Positions 55,043 through 63,849 are shown, numbered from the stretch's first letter. The stretch: 64,000 nucleotides of DNA from Actinomycetes bacterium (GCA_021805205.1 JAJZFV010000043.1:235848-299847); one strand, 5' to 3'. Notes: generated by a model not told the origin, from the letters alone. Numbers and translations are program-made.

Positions 55043-55204
55043 ATGAAAAAACTAACGATTCTCGGATATTTAGTCCTTGGAATCTTCGCGATTATTGGCA
55101 TAATCAGTATTGTACGGGTAATCACGACCCTCTTCGGAATCTTAATTGTCATTGCGGCAGTAGGTGCCATCTCTTTCTTTGCAGTTAGACGGCGAAGGGC
55201 ATAG
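55043..55204 (+). CDS. Small membrane protein, 53 residues
   Basis: A short reading frame from ATG 55043 with GAGG eight bases upstream: a KK start, two adjoining hydrophobic stretches (residues 5-22 and 27-48) and a strongly basic RRRRA end. This charge layout is that of a genuine small inner-membrane protein. It follows the hypothetical membrane protein by 25 bases. No function can be assigned. Confidence 0.65.
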   Translation: MKKLTILGYLVLGIFAIIGIISIVRVITTLFGILIVIAAVGAISFFAVRRRRA

Positions 55205-55314
55205 CCCACAAGATAGCCAATTTCTTCTTAAAGCTTTTTAAGCAACCCTGCCGATAGAAATAATGGCACGCTTTTGTGTAATCCGATGACAGGGAAATTA
55301 ATGGAGTACCGAAG

Positions 55315-56589
55315 ATGGCAAGAACACAGCAGTCGGAGTCGGTCGTGAACCAACACTCGCCGCTACTTGCCCGTCAACCGATCTTCGACCGTTTACTACA
55401 GGTTGTCGGCTACGAGCTTTTTTTCCGAGGCGTTCTGGATCGTAGATACATACACGAAAATGAGCAGGGCGACCTCATGACTGCCCAGCTGATGGTGGAC
55501 GCATTTGTCCTCGGGATAAGTCAACTATCGGGCGACAATCTGCTTTTTCTCAATATCGATCAAAAGATTATTTCGAGTGAAGTACCGGTGGTCTTCCCAC
55601 CAGAAAAGACGGTCCTAGAACTCCCATCTACTCTCTATTTCAGTCCGACGGCAATCGATAACGTTAAAAAGTTATCCCAGATGGGCTTCGCAATTGCACT
55701 TGAAGACGGCCCTACCGAACGTGACGACGAAATCTTGCGCTACGTTGACTTCGTCAAGATCGACGTCTCAAAGTACGATGAAAAGGAGATAACCAGGCGA
55801 ATAGGAGTTCTTCGCCAGTACCACGTCAATACAGTTGCACTTAAAGTTGAAACTTGGGAACAGCTCGACTTTTGTGGAGATGCTGGCTTTGACCTATTTC
55901 AAGGATACGTCTTATCACGACCACAAATAATCGAAGGAAGAACCCTTTCTCCTGCGCATTTGACGAATTTAAATCTTGCAGCAGCTCTGAGCAACCCGAG
56001 TGCAACAATCGACATGTTGGTCGAGATCGTACAGCGTGACCCCGGATTAGGCTATCGAGTTCTTCAAAGTGCAAGTGAAGGTACCTTTTACGGAATGAAG
56101 AGAACCGTACGATCACTAAACGAAGCCTTAGTGCTTCTCGGGTGGCGAAGACTCCAAGCGTGGGTCACATTAATGTTAATCGTGGAGCCCACATCGACAC
56201 CGGATTTCAAGATAAAGACCGCATTGATTAGAGCACGGCTATGCGAACTCATAGCGGCCAAGATCGACCCCGAGCTAAAAGATTCCGCTTATACGACTGG
56301 ACTCCTCTCTAGCCTCGACCTGCTCCTTAACATCGCAATAGAGGACGTTATCAAAGATCTTCCAATCGACCAAGAGATAAAGGACGCAATACTGCGCCTT
56401 GAAGGAACTTTGGGCCACGTATTAGCCGAAGCCGAGTTTTTGCAACTTGGCATTGGACCCTCTGACGTTGGAGCCGACAGTCGAACTCTAAAAGCCATCA
56501 TGGCGGCGGAGCTTCAGCAGATATATATCGAAGCCATCAATTGGGGCGAAGCTACCGCAAATTCCCTACTCAACGCAACGAGCGAATAG
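55315..56589 (+). CDS. EAL-HDOD signalling protein with degenerate EAL domain
   Basis: A 424-residue YuxH/CdgJ-type protein. Residues 15-205 are EAL-like: LARQPIFDR, GYELFFR in place of the EAL-type signature, LEDGPTERDD and VKIDVSKYD, with several metal-binding acids altered, so cyclic-di-GMP hydrolysis is unlikely. Residues 210-400 form an HDOD domain (IVQRDPGLGYRVLQSAS, LLGWRRLQAWV). Such proteins act as adaptors in motility or surface signalling. The ATG follows GGAG. It is convergent with the response regulator. Confidence 0.88.
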   Translation: MARTQQSESVVNQHSPLLARQPIFDRLLQVVGYELFFRGVLDRRYIHENEQGDLMTAQLMVDAFVLGISQLSGDNLLFLNIDQKIISSEVPVVFPPEKTVLELPSTLYFSPTAIDNVKKLSQMGFAIALEDGPTERDDEILRYVDFVKIDVSKYDEKEITRRIGVLRQYHVNTVALKVETWEQLDFCGDAGFDLFQGYVLSRPQIIEGRTLSPAHLTNLNLAAALSNPSATIDMLVEIVQRDPGLGYRVLQSASEGTFYGMKRTVRSLNEALVLLGWRRLQAWVTLMLIVEPTSTPDFKIKTALIRARLCELIAAKIDPELKDSAYTTGLLSSLDLLLNIAIEDVIKDLPIDQEIKDAILRLEGTLGHVLAEAEFLQLGIGPSDVGADSRTLKAIMAAELQQIYIEAINWGEATANSLLNATSE

Positions 56590-56638
56590 GGGCGCTTTGC
56601 GCCATCAAAACTCTAACTCGAGCAAAAGCTATCTCAGC

Positions 56639-57274
56639 CTAAGATCCAACGATGCCATTATCATAAGCGTAGATGACGGCTTGAACGCGATCTCTAACTC
56701 CTAACTTCGATAACAGATGTGAGACGTGGCTCTTAATCGTCGCCTCCGAGAGGTATAGTTCACTTGCGATCTCTGAATTAGACAGTCCGGCGGCGATGAG
56801 CTTTAAGACGTCTATCTCTCTAGCACTTAGTTCAATGTCACTTCTTTTTTCGTGATATTTTCCTAACCTACCCGAGGCCATCTCTACTACGGTACGTGTC
56901 ACCTCCGGAGATAGTACTGCATCGCCGGCGTGGACCAACTTTATCGACCGTATTAACTCCTCCGGAGTCGTGTCTTTTAAGAGAAACCCACTTGCTCCCG
57001 CGCGAAGGGCGTCAACTACGTATTCATCCAATGAGAAGGTAGTAAGAATTATCACTTTAGAGTCAATGATATCCCTCGTCGCAGAGATGCCGTCACGGTG
57101 TGGCATTCGAATATCCATCAACACCACATCTGGCTTTTGAACCTTAACCATCTCGATCGCACTGAAACCATCACTCGCCTCGCCGACGACTTCGATCTCA
57201 CCGTCGGCCTCCAAGATCATTCGAAATCCCGAGCGAATTAGAGGTTGGTCATCGCAGATAACCACTCGTATCAT
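56639..57274 (-). CDS. NarL/LuxR-family response regulator
   Basis: A 211-residue DNA-binding response regulator. The receiver domain has the acidic pair Asp8-Asp9 and phospho-acceptor Asp54 (VLMDIRMP), switch Thr in ILTTFS and Lys in LLKD. The C-terminal helix-turn-helix is of the LuxR type (LSAREIDVLKLIAAGLSNSEI). Its ATG overlaps the kinase stop as ATGA, so both are translated together. It probably controls the ABC transporter genes of the same operon. Confidence 0.95.
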   Translation of the reverse strand: MIRVVICDDQPLIRSGFRMILEADGEIEVVGEASDGFSAIEMVKVQKPDVVLMDIRMPHRDGISATRDIIDSKVIILTTFSLDEYVVDALRAGASGFLLKDTTPEELIRSIKLVHAGDAVLSPEVTRTVVEMASGRLGKYHEKRSDIELSAREIDVLKLIAAGLSNSEIASELYLSEATIKSHVSHLLSKLGVRDRVQAVIYAYDNGIVGS

Positions 57275-58491
57275 CGCTTAACCTCAGCCTTGTACGGCAA
57301 CTCAACCGTCAATGTAAATCGACCAAAACGGTCGTCAGATTCCACTACTCCTCCAAAGAGCATCGCTCTTTCTCGGACTCCCTGCAGCCCCCTACCATTG
57401 CTTCCAACCTGGACATCAGGGTTAAAGTCATTCAAGGCCGAGATCTTCACTCCTTCAGAGCCATATTCGATCTTCAATGTTCCCTTCGCTGAAGAGCCGT
57501 GTTTGATGATATTTGTGACCGATTCCTGGCAGATCCTAAAGATGGTTGTTTCCAGGGCCTCAGGTAGGTCGATACGCTGTCCTAAGATACTAAGTCCAAT
57601 CTCTGCCCCTGCTTCATTGGTTCGACTTACCAAAGATGCAAGGTCTGATATGGTTGGCGACGGAGTAACCGGAACTACTACGTCACTTTCCTGCCTCAGC
57701 AGACTGAGCAGCCTTCGCATCTCGCCCATTGCTTCGCGGCCAAGATTACCCACTTGATCGAGCTGGCCCGCAGCTGCTGCCTCTCTGGCCCTTATCGAGG
57801 CCGAAACACCGCCAATTTGAACCACCATCAACGAAACGTGATGGGCCACAATGTCGTGAAGATCTCGTGCGATACGAACTCGTTCTTCGGCAACCGCTCG
57901 CTGAGCTAGAAGTTCACTTTCACGTTCGGAGATCTCCGAACGTGCCTTCAACTCAGCTAAATACTTGGTGTTTGTACCAATCCAAAGTGATAATGCTGCA
58001 ATTGGCAAAACGATAGGTATTTCACCTAGCAGGGCACCTAAACCAAATGGCGCTAGGTGAAAATTTGCTACGAAAAACGCCGTGGCTGTAAATACTAAAA
58101 ATGATGCGCCAGCAGCCAGGAAGATATCTCGTTGGGGTGCCTTAATTGCGAATGCGACGAAGGCGAATAGGAAAGGTATTACGAAAAAGCTGTTGTGGAA
58201 TGCCACACGCTCAAGTGATATAGAAAATATATTTATGCCGAGAACGAAGTAGCTCCACCGTCGAGATAGAAGAAGAGATACCGTTCCGATGATCATGAAA
58301 GTTGCCCCAGCCAACCTGAGAGCCAGTGAACTATACGGCGATAGCGAAACGAACCTTATCGACACAAAAACAGACAGAACGATTGCGAGGAGGACAAGGC
58401 CACGCGCCAGCCTTCCCTCCCCGCGTTGAGAAATTCCATTTAAGACGATCCCTCTCGAACCATCATTGACGTAGTCCGATTGATCCGTCAT
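57271..58491 (-). CDS. Membrane sensor histidine kinase (HisKA_3 type)
   Basis: A 406-residue kinase. The first 170 residues contain about six hydrophobic helices with little extracytoplasmic sequence, the pattern of DesK- or LiaS-like intramembrane sensors. The phospho-accepting His211 is in RIARDLHDIVAHH, and the ATP-binding domain has NIIKHG and GSNGRGLQGVRERA. The ATG at 58491 has AGGG seven bases upstream. Coupling to the ABC transporter suggests sensing of membrane or cell-wall stress. Confidence 0.93.
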   Translation of the reverse strand: MTDQSDYVNDGSRGIVLNGISQRGEGRLARGLVLLAIVLSVFVSIRFVSLSPYSSLALRLAGATFMIIGTVSLLLSRRWSYFVLGINIFSISLERVAFHNSFFVIPFLFAFVAFAIKAPQRDIFLAAGASFLVFTATAFFVANFHLAPFGLGALLGEIPIVLPIAALSLWIGTNTKYLAELKARSEISERESELLAQRAVAEERVRIARDLHDIVAHHVSLMVVQIGGVSASIRAREAAAAGQLDQVGNLGREAMGEMRRLLSLLRQESDVVVPVTPSPTISDLASLVSRTNEAGAEIGLSILGQRIDLPEALETTIFRICQESVTNIIKHGSSAKGTLKIEYGSEGVKISALNDFNPDVQVGSNGRGLQGVRERAMLFGGVVESDDRFGRFTLTVELPYKAEVKR

Positions 58492-58524
58492 CTGCAAACC
58501 CTCTTTGCGCTATTGAATATCGAA

Positions 58525-59301
58525 CTATGCATCCATCTTTATTGTACGCAGCGCACCTGCTCCAAGCGAAACCACTGACCAAATCACAAGAACCGCTACT
58601 GCAGCTAAGGTCCCTTCCGTGATCGGTGCATTCAGCGGACCTCGTCCCGAAAGGTTAAGGGAGTGCTCTGCTACCAGGGGAAATGCCTTCCTCGCACCAC
58701 CCAAGTACGTAATTGATACGATCAACCTCTGCGCGAAAAGAATCCAAACAAGCAAGATACCAACCGTAATGGATCTACTCAGCGTCAAGCTTGCTATTCC
58801 AAGAGCCATAATCAAGTTGAAGACCGTAACGCCGATGGTGACCGCAAAGTTGTTCAAGTATCCCGAGGCGGTTGGGGTAGGTAGCGTTCCATGGAGAACG
58901 GAGGTTGCAAACCAAGCGACCAAAAGAGCGAGTAATACGAATGGCAAGAAGAAAAGGGCTGCTCCCGCAATACGTGCCCCGTAGATCACCATCCTGCTTC
59001 GTCCAGACGAAACTAAATCGCGAAAGACCCCAGAACTCTCATCGATAGTACCGGCCCGTGCACCGATGATGATCGAGGCAGCAGAGCCGATGAAAAGAAG
59101 AAGCGAAATTGCATTTTTAAAGTTCGAAGATCCCCCCGCAGGGCCGTGGCTCGCAGGATTGGTCAAATGCAATATCTCGAGTACGGCAAAGTAAATTACT
59201 ACTACACCTACTGTCAGTAGGGATGCCGTTATTACTTGACCTTTATTTTTGCGGAGCTTTAAAATCTCTGCCCCGATCATCTTTTTGGTGTACCAAAACA
59301 T
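58525..59301 (-). CDS. ABC transporter permease
   Basis: A 258-residue ABC-2-type membrane subunit with six helices and a short N-terminal cytoplasmic segment rich in lysine. The order of helices and the DESSGVFRDLVSSGRSR loop resemble permeases of bacteriocin or antibiotic exporters. It starts 15 bases after the ATPase gene and is followed by the kinase and regulator genes. Substrate unknown. Confidence 0.88.
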   Translation of the reverse strand: MFWYTKKMIGAEILKLRKNKGQVITASLLTVGVVVIYFAVLEILHLTNPASHGPAGGSSNFKNAISLLLFIGSAASIIIGARAGTIDESSGVFRDLVSSGRSRMVIYGARIAGAALFFLPFVLLALLVAWFATSVLHGTLPTPTASGYLNNFAVTIGVTVFNLIMALGIASLTLSRSITVGILLVWILFAQRLIVSITYLGGARKAFPLVAEHSLNLSGRGPLNAPITEGTLAAVAVLVIWSVVSLGAGALRTIKMDA

Positions 59302-59316
59302 TTGAATTAACCTTTC

Positions 59317-60243
59317 CTACCTAATACCAAGGTTGCTTGTTATGGACAAAAACTCTTCCTCAAGAGACTTCTTCAAAGGTGAAAGACGCTCCACCATGAC
59401 TCCGGATCTGATCAACTCAGCGTTAGCTTGACTAGCTTTGGCTCCACTTACCAATTCGAACTTCAGGGCTTTGGGTGCTATCACTTCAACAGATCCGACC
59501 TCGGCCATGCGTGAAAGAACTTCAAGAGCTAGAGCTTCATCGTCGACCTCGACCTCTACGCTTCCAGAAAATCCACCTGATAAATCTTCCAACATTCCTT
59601 GCTTTACAATTCGACCTCGGTCAACGATGGAAATTGCATCGCAAGTCTTTTCAATCTCATCGAGAAGGTGGGAAGAGATAACGACCGTTCGCCCTTCATC
59701 AACAAAGGAGCGGATTAGGTAACGGAACTCCATAATTCCCGCCGGATCGAGGCCGTTCATCGGCTCGTCAAGGACTAATAGCTCCGGATCGTTAAGGAGG
59801 CACCTAGCGATTCCGAGCCTTTGACGCATGCCCAATGAATAAGAAGAGACCTTGCTGTTTGACCGATCAATCAATCCAACTCGCTCAAGCGATGAAGGGA
59901 TCCTCGCTTCAGCCTCGGGACCTCGAACAGCAGCCGCTATTTTGAGGTTTTCGAACGCAGTCATGTACCCATGAAACCTTGGCTCCTCGATGATGGCACC
60001 TACCTTCGACAACGCCTTTGCCGAATGATCAGGTACTTTTTCACCAAGGAGATACATCTCGCCCTCAGTGGCACGAGTAAGACCTAAGAGCATTCTTATT
60101 AATGTCGTCTTGCCAGCACCATTAGGTCCCAAGTACCCGAATGCTACTCCCCGTGGAATCACGAGATCTACACCATCCACGGCGACTTTATCGCCGTACC
60201 TTTTGGTGAGTCCTACCGTTTTTACTGCATAATCACTTGCCAT
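59317..60243 (-). CDS. ABC transporter ATP-binding protein
   Basis: A 308-residue ATPase subunit. Walker A GPNGAGKTT is at residues 39-47, the signature SYSLGMRQRLGIAR and Walker B LLVLDEPMNGLDP follow, and the D/H-loop is SSHLLDE. The last 90 residues form the regulatory tail usual in antibiotic-resistance ABC-2 ATPases. I prefer the ATG at 60243; no ribosome-binding site precedes it, but a TATCTT six bases upstream would suit a leaderless transcript. It is the first gene of an operon with permease, kinase and regulator. Confidence 0.93.
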   Translation of the reverse strand: MASDYAVKTVGLTKRYGDKVAVDGVDLVIPRGVAFGYLGPNGAGKTTLIRMLLGLTRATEGEMYLLGEKVPDHSAKALSKVGAIIEEPRFHGYMTAFENLKIAAAVRGPEAEARIPSSLERVGLIDRSNSKVSSYSLGMRQRLGIARCLLNDPELLVLDEPMNGLDPAGIMEFRYLIRSFVDEGRTVVISSHLLDEIEKTCDAISIVDRGRIVKQGMLEDLSGGFSGSVEVEVDDEALALEVLSRMAEVGSVEVIAPKALKFELVSGAKASQANAELIRSGVMVERLSPLKKSLEEEFLSITSNLGIR

Positions 60244-60271
60244 GTCTACAAGATACGGCGCCACATCGTGG
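60243..60271 (-). promoter_or_regulatory. Possible leaderless promoter and operator of the ABC operon
   Basis: On the minus strand TATCTT (60255-60250) ends six bases before the ATG, and CCAC-GAT-GTGG (60261-60271) lies just upstream between the expected -10 and -35 boxes. The -35 box is not recognisable. Confidence 0.35.
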
Positions 60272-60454
60272 TTTTTATAGATCGCTTGGATGATTCAAAA
60301 CTCATCCCAAAGGATGATACCGAAATACCTTAGGTGAAAAGTGAGGCCGTCTGAGGTGCTAGAGCGACTCCAGCCTGCTCCTCGCATATCACAGCAGCTG
60401 CTTTTGTTAGATTTAGCAAGCACCAGAGGAGACGTTATAGATTGAATGGATTGT

Positions 60455-60503
60455 AAAAGCTGGTGGGAACTCTAAAGTTCCTAATTAGCTTCCAGACAGC
60501 TTT
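60455..60503 (-). terminator. Terminator after the APC permease gene
   Basis: GGAACT-TTAG-AGTTCC is enclosed by AAAGCTG/CAGCTTT, and on the minus strand the outer stem ends in TTTTAC. It follows the permease stop by about 65 bases. The rest of the gene-free stretch 60265-60567 shows only a short CATCC/GGATG hairpin (60303-60316). Confidence 0.75.
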
Positions 60504-60567
60504 ACCTTTCGAGGATCAAGAGGCAACAAAGCTGATCTCGAAGTCGCCTTCGTGCCTAAAAAACAGG

Positions 60568-61971
60568 TCAAATAGTCTCTATGAGAGAGTCAGTCTCAGC
60601 TCTATCTTTGCCATGAAAGTTAAATATGGTATCGTGGCGCTTCGAGTAACGGGAGAAGGCAAAGCCTGCCACGATAAGTACCGCGATGATGTAGTCGACG
60701 CTAGCCGATATTGCCTTTGGCGCCACGAACACAAAGCTCACCATGAAGGCTCCGAAGAGCAGTGACGCGATCGCTGAGAAGAGGTAAAGTACCCTGTGGG
60801 CGTGAGGCTTTCCTTCTTCGATTGTAGTTCGATGTGCCCGTCTCAGAAATATAGTTGCGGTTACCGAATCAAGGAAGAACTCAACCACAAGGAAGAACCC
60901 CGCACTTGAGAGGACAAGGGCAAAGAAGGACGAAAGAGAGTGGAAGAAGACTTGGAGCATTACGACCAAAGTCGCTGCACCAAGAGTCACATAGGTAGCG
61001 ACGTTAGGTGCACCGCTCCGGTTCACCTTCGAAAGTGCGGTTGGGAGCAGCTTTTCTCTACCCATAGCGTAAAGTGCGCGGATCAATATAAATGAGGTTA
61101 GCCAAAGTCCACCAGCAGTAGATGCCAGAACAGGGATAAGGACCAGCCAAGGCTTACCCGGAACAAGTCTCGCTCCCCAGGTAGCCATTGGATTTGCAGC
61201 TCCCGAAAGAAGGTGAAGTGGCGTCTCCCCGAACATAAGGGGGTAGATGAGCGCGTAAAATCCAAGCGCAATAAAGGCACCGATAATGCCTCCGATCCCA
61301 GGATCACTCTTAGGGCGTTCTGCCTCTTCGGAGGCGTAGCTGTCAATCTCCCAGCCGTCTAGTATCGTCGCAGCAACTACAGCTGTAACGATCATTCCTC
61401 CGATAGGAAGTGGGCCAAAGTGAACCGGTACGTGTATTGCATTCCATCTAGAAATAGCGAGACCAACTATAACAGCGACAGCCACTAGTTCAATAACAAG
61501 GAAGACCTGAGTCAATCTTGCTGTAGGCCGAGCACCCTTCAACAGAGGAAAGAGGGCAAACAGAACCCAAAACAGGCTGGCACCTACCTCTTCAAGGGAG
61601 TTTGGGCGAAGACTTGGAAACAGAAGCGTGAGGGTGTAGTTTGCCGCCGGGATAATTATCGGTGGGATGGATGCGAAGTAAGCAAGAATAAGTATCCACG
61701 CTTGGAAGCGACTGGCCCTAATTCCTATTACTCGAGCCGACCAGTGATAAGATGCCCCAGCGTGAGGGAAGTGTCGATTTAGCAATCTAAATACAAATGA
61801 TGCAATCACAAACGGAATTGCGATTAGCACAATAGCTAGGATGGTATAAATCCCGGAGTTTGCAGCCATGACTCCACCGGTAGCAGCTATCGAAAAAAGA
61901 GGGCCAACGCTCGACACTGAAAGTGCCACTAAATCTTTCACGGATAGGTCTTGCTTCAGCGACCCTGCCAT
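60568..61971 (-). CDS. APC superfamily amino acid/polyamine permease
   Basis: A 467-residue secondary transporter with about twelve helices. The first helix carries SVSSVGPLFSIAATGG, the unwound substrate-binding stretch of the APC fold, and GWEIDSYASEEAERPKSDPG is the conserved loop after helix 6. It would import an amino acid, polyamine or other organic amine with protons. The ATG follows AAAGG. No metabolic gene is next to it; the upstream region is unusually rich in hairpins. A link to the polyamine island 20 kb away is only a possibility. Confidence 0.9.
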   Translation of the reverse strand: MAGSLKQDLSVKDLVALSVSSVGPLFSIAATGGVMAANSGIYTILAIVLIAIPFVIASFVFRLLNRHFPHAGASYHWSARVIGIRASRFQAWILILAYFASIPPIIIPAANYTLTLLFPSLRPNSLEEVGASLFWVLFALFPLLKGARPTARLTQVFLVIELVAVAVIVGLAISRWNAIHVPVHFGPLPIGGMIVTAVVAATILDGWEIDSYASEEAERPKSDPGIGGIIGAFIALGFYALIYPLMFGETPLHLLSGAANPMATWGARLVPGKPWLVLIPVLASTAGGLWLTSFILIRALYAMGREKLLPTALSKVNRSGAPNVATYVTLGAATLVVMLQVFFHSLSSFFALVLSSAGFFLVVEFFLDSVTATIFLRRAHRTTIEEGKPHAHRVLYLFSAIASLLFGAFMVSFVFVAPKAISASVDYIIAVLIVAGFAFSRYSKRHDTIFNFHGKDRAETDSLIETI

Positions 61972-62034
61972 TTAAAAGCCTTTCATGTGCAACGTAATCC
62001 GCCGCCACTGCATCTTCTCAATTGTAGCTAATTC

Positions 62035-62137
62035 TGCAAACTGTTTGCAATACCCTATAGAACCAAGCAGTGGTATTTGATATTCCAAAGCACCGTCGGG
62101 CAATCCAAGAGATCGAGTTGCCTCGAAGCGACCGCCC
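62035..62137 (-). ncRNA. Candidate structured leader RNA upstream of the permease
   Basis: On the minus strand three hairpins follow each other. GGGCGGTC pairs with GATTGCCC (two G-U pairs) around an inner TCGAG-GCAA-CTCGA stem with a GNRA tetraloop (62137-62098). AATACC pairs with GGTATT (62077-62049). TGCAAA-CAG-TTTGCA follows (62049-62035). The G-U pairs exist only in the minus-strand transcript, which reads towards the permease. I match it to no known riboswitch. The same stretch is also open as a 71-codon frame, so a coding remnant is an alternative. Confidence 0.35.
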
Positions 62138-62558
62138 TCAGCTGGCAATGTAGTGGCAGTCCAACAAGTCTGCAGGCGAGTTGCAAGTCATTCGGCTACC
62201 GAAAAGCGACGGGATTACCGCACCTCAAGGTGAATATTCAGGGTTGCGCACGACGAATTTATCAATTTGGATACATAGTTCTCGGAGAGTCTCTGACATT
62301 TCTAATGATACGTCACCGACTCATTTGACTTGATTACGTTGAAAGCATCAAGAAATGGAGGATTTTGAAAAATTAATCAAGACATAAAAATATGCGAACA
62401 CATCGCAACAATTTTTATATGTATGAACGTCGATTCGTAGTCTAGAGATCCGCAGCGTCGCACTTTGGTGCTCTAGTCAAAGGCCCTTTACTCCTATCCG
62501 ATATTGATGAGGGTCTCCAAAGTATCGCTTTCTTCAAAACATGTGATAGCTTACCAAA
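62138..62558. other. Gene-free stretch
   Basis: No gene is supported here. One short hairpin TTCGG-TAG-CCGAA (minus strand, near 62200) and a CTAGAG...CTCTAG repeat (62440-62475) are present. An 83-codon plus-strand frame at 62077-62328 has no ribosome-binding site and no protein-like composition. Confidence 0.6.
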
Positions 62559-63113
62559 ATGAGTCAATTTTCAATTCCAGAGCCACCAATTTCGGGCAGC
62601 GAAGAGGACAGCCTCGTCGGGAGCCTCGATAGGCAGAGGCGCATCTTTGCTTGGAAGTCGAGCGACCTCACTTCTGCACAATTAAGGATGGGGATCGAAT
62701 CATCGTCTATCACTATTGGGGGCCTTATCAAACACCTTGCATTGGTCGAACACGAATATTTTCGAGTTCGAATTGCCGGAAAACCTCCTAGGGAGCCATG
62801 GTCTTCTATCGATTTTGAACTTAATCCGACATGGGAGTGGCATAGCGCCGCAAACAACAGCGCTAATGAACTGCTAGAAATTTGGCACGATGCAGTCAAG
62901 GAGAGCCGCGAAATCCTTTCTGAGGTCTGCAAAAAGGGAGGAGTTGAGTCACTAGCCAAGTGGAGCTACCAAGATGGCCGCACTCCCTCTGTTCGAAGAT
63001 TCCTCTTCGACCTTATAGAGGAGTACGCTCGCCACAACGGCCAACTTGATCTCATTCGCGAAATGATCGACGGTCGAGTTGGAGAAGATCCTCCTCTCGA
63101 ATTTTCATTTTAA
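62559..63113 (+). CDS. DinB/DUF664 family protein
   Basis: A 184-residue four-helix-bundle protein of the DinB superfamily, DUF664 branch. TIGGLIKHLALVEHEYF provides one metal histidine and EEYARHNGQLDLIREMIDG the others; the ending GEDPPLEFSF is typical. In actinobacteria these act as or resemble mycothiol-dependent transferases. The ATG at 62559 has little upstream signal. It is the third mycothiol-associated type protein in the window after those at 45868 and 46695. Confidence 0.88.
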   Translation: MSQFSIPEPPISGSEEDSLVGSLDRQRRIFAWKSSDLTSAQLRMGIESSSITIGGLIKHLALVEHEYFRVRIAGKPPREPWSSIDFELNPTWEWHSAANNSANELLEIWHDAVKESREILSEVCKKGGVESLAKWSYQDGRTPSVRRFLFDLIEEYARHNGQLDLIREMIDGRVGEDPPLEFSF

Positions 63114-63207
63114 ATTCGTGACAATATGGTGCTCATAACCTTAAAGTAAACAATCAGTAAACAGCCAAGTTAAGCTCTTCAACCTGGGACATTAATTTGG
63201 AGACGAT

Positions 63208-63849
63208 TTGGACACTTCATTATTCAAAGAAATAAATTCACTAGCAGTGACAATCTCGTGGGCAAATCCGATATTCAAATTCTTTGCCGTCTATGCAGTG
63301 TTCTTGTTTGGACCATTGACCCTTTTGAGCTGGTGGTTCGCAAGGCGTGCAACGAGACCAGTACAAGCTGTGGCAGCGGCTATTTGGACTGCATTTGGCA
63401 CTTTGATTACCGTGGCCCTGAACCAACTAATCGCTCATGGAGTAGGGAGATTGCGGCCTTACTATTCAATCAAGCATGTCAATCTACTCGTAGCAAAGGC
63501 TCATGACTTTTCATTCCCCTCTGATCACGCAACGACAGCAGGTGCAGTAACCGCAGGCCTTTTTATCGTCTCCGTATTGGGAAGCCGTAAAAATAGAGTC
63601 ATCGCTTTCATTTCGCTAGCTCTTGCTTTAGTTATTTCATTTTCTCGAGTGTACGTTGGAGCCCATTACCCAGGCGACGTCACAGCCGGGCTTATTATCG
63701 GAGCCGCAATCGTAACATTGGGTTGGAAGCTCATTCACTTGCCACTTGAACATCTGATAGGTATGATTGCGCAGAACAGATCGCTATCACCGTTAGTTGT
63801 CGCCAACAGAGAACCGAGCCATACTCAGTCGACAAAAAATCTTTCGTAA
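63208..63849 (+). CDS. PAP2-family membrane phosphatase
   Basis: A 213-residue membrane phosphatase with about five helices, of the type that removes phosphate from undecaprenyl pyrophosphate or phosphatidic acid outside the membrane. Two of the three catalytic blocks are complete: FPSDHATTAG and SRVYVGAHYPGDV. In the first block (normally K-x6-RP) the RP is present in GVGRLRP but the lysine is replaced by alanine. The TTG start lies five bases after GGAG. No strong terminator follows before the window end. Confidence 0.88.
   Translation: MDTSLFKEINSLAVTISWANPIFKFFAVYAVFLFGPLTLLSWWFARRATRPVQAVAAAIWTAFGTLITVALNQLIAHGVGRLRPYYSIKHVNLLVAKAHDFSFPSDHATTAGAVTAGLFIVSVLGSRKNRVIAFISLALALVISFSRVYVGAHYPGDVTAGLIIGAAIVTLGWKLIHLPLEHLIGMIAQNRSLSPLVVANREPSHTQSTKNLS

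Noticed and set aside
55205..55314. Cyclic-di-GMP riboswitch before the EAL-HDOD gene
   Set aside because: The short upstream region has scattered similarity to hairpin elements but lacks the conserved core of GEMM-type riboswitches.
56591..56603. GGCGC-TTT-GCGCC hairpin between the HDOD and response regulator genes
   Set aside because: Only five base pairs and no T-run on either strand; too weak to call a terminator.
62035..62220. c-di-AMP (ydaO), cobalamin or glycine riboswitch upstream of the APC permease
   Set aside because: None of the conserved core sequences of those classes could be found on either strand, so only an unclassified structured element is proposed.
62077..62328. 83-codon plus-strand frame in the gap before the DinB gene
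   Set aside because: No ATG/GTG with an upstream site, odd composition and no recognisable motif; the structure on the other strand explains the region better.
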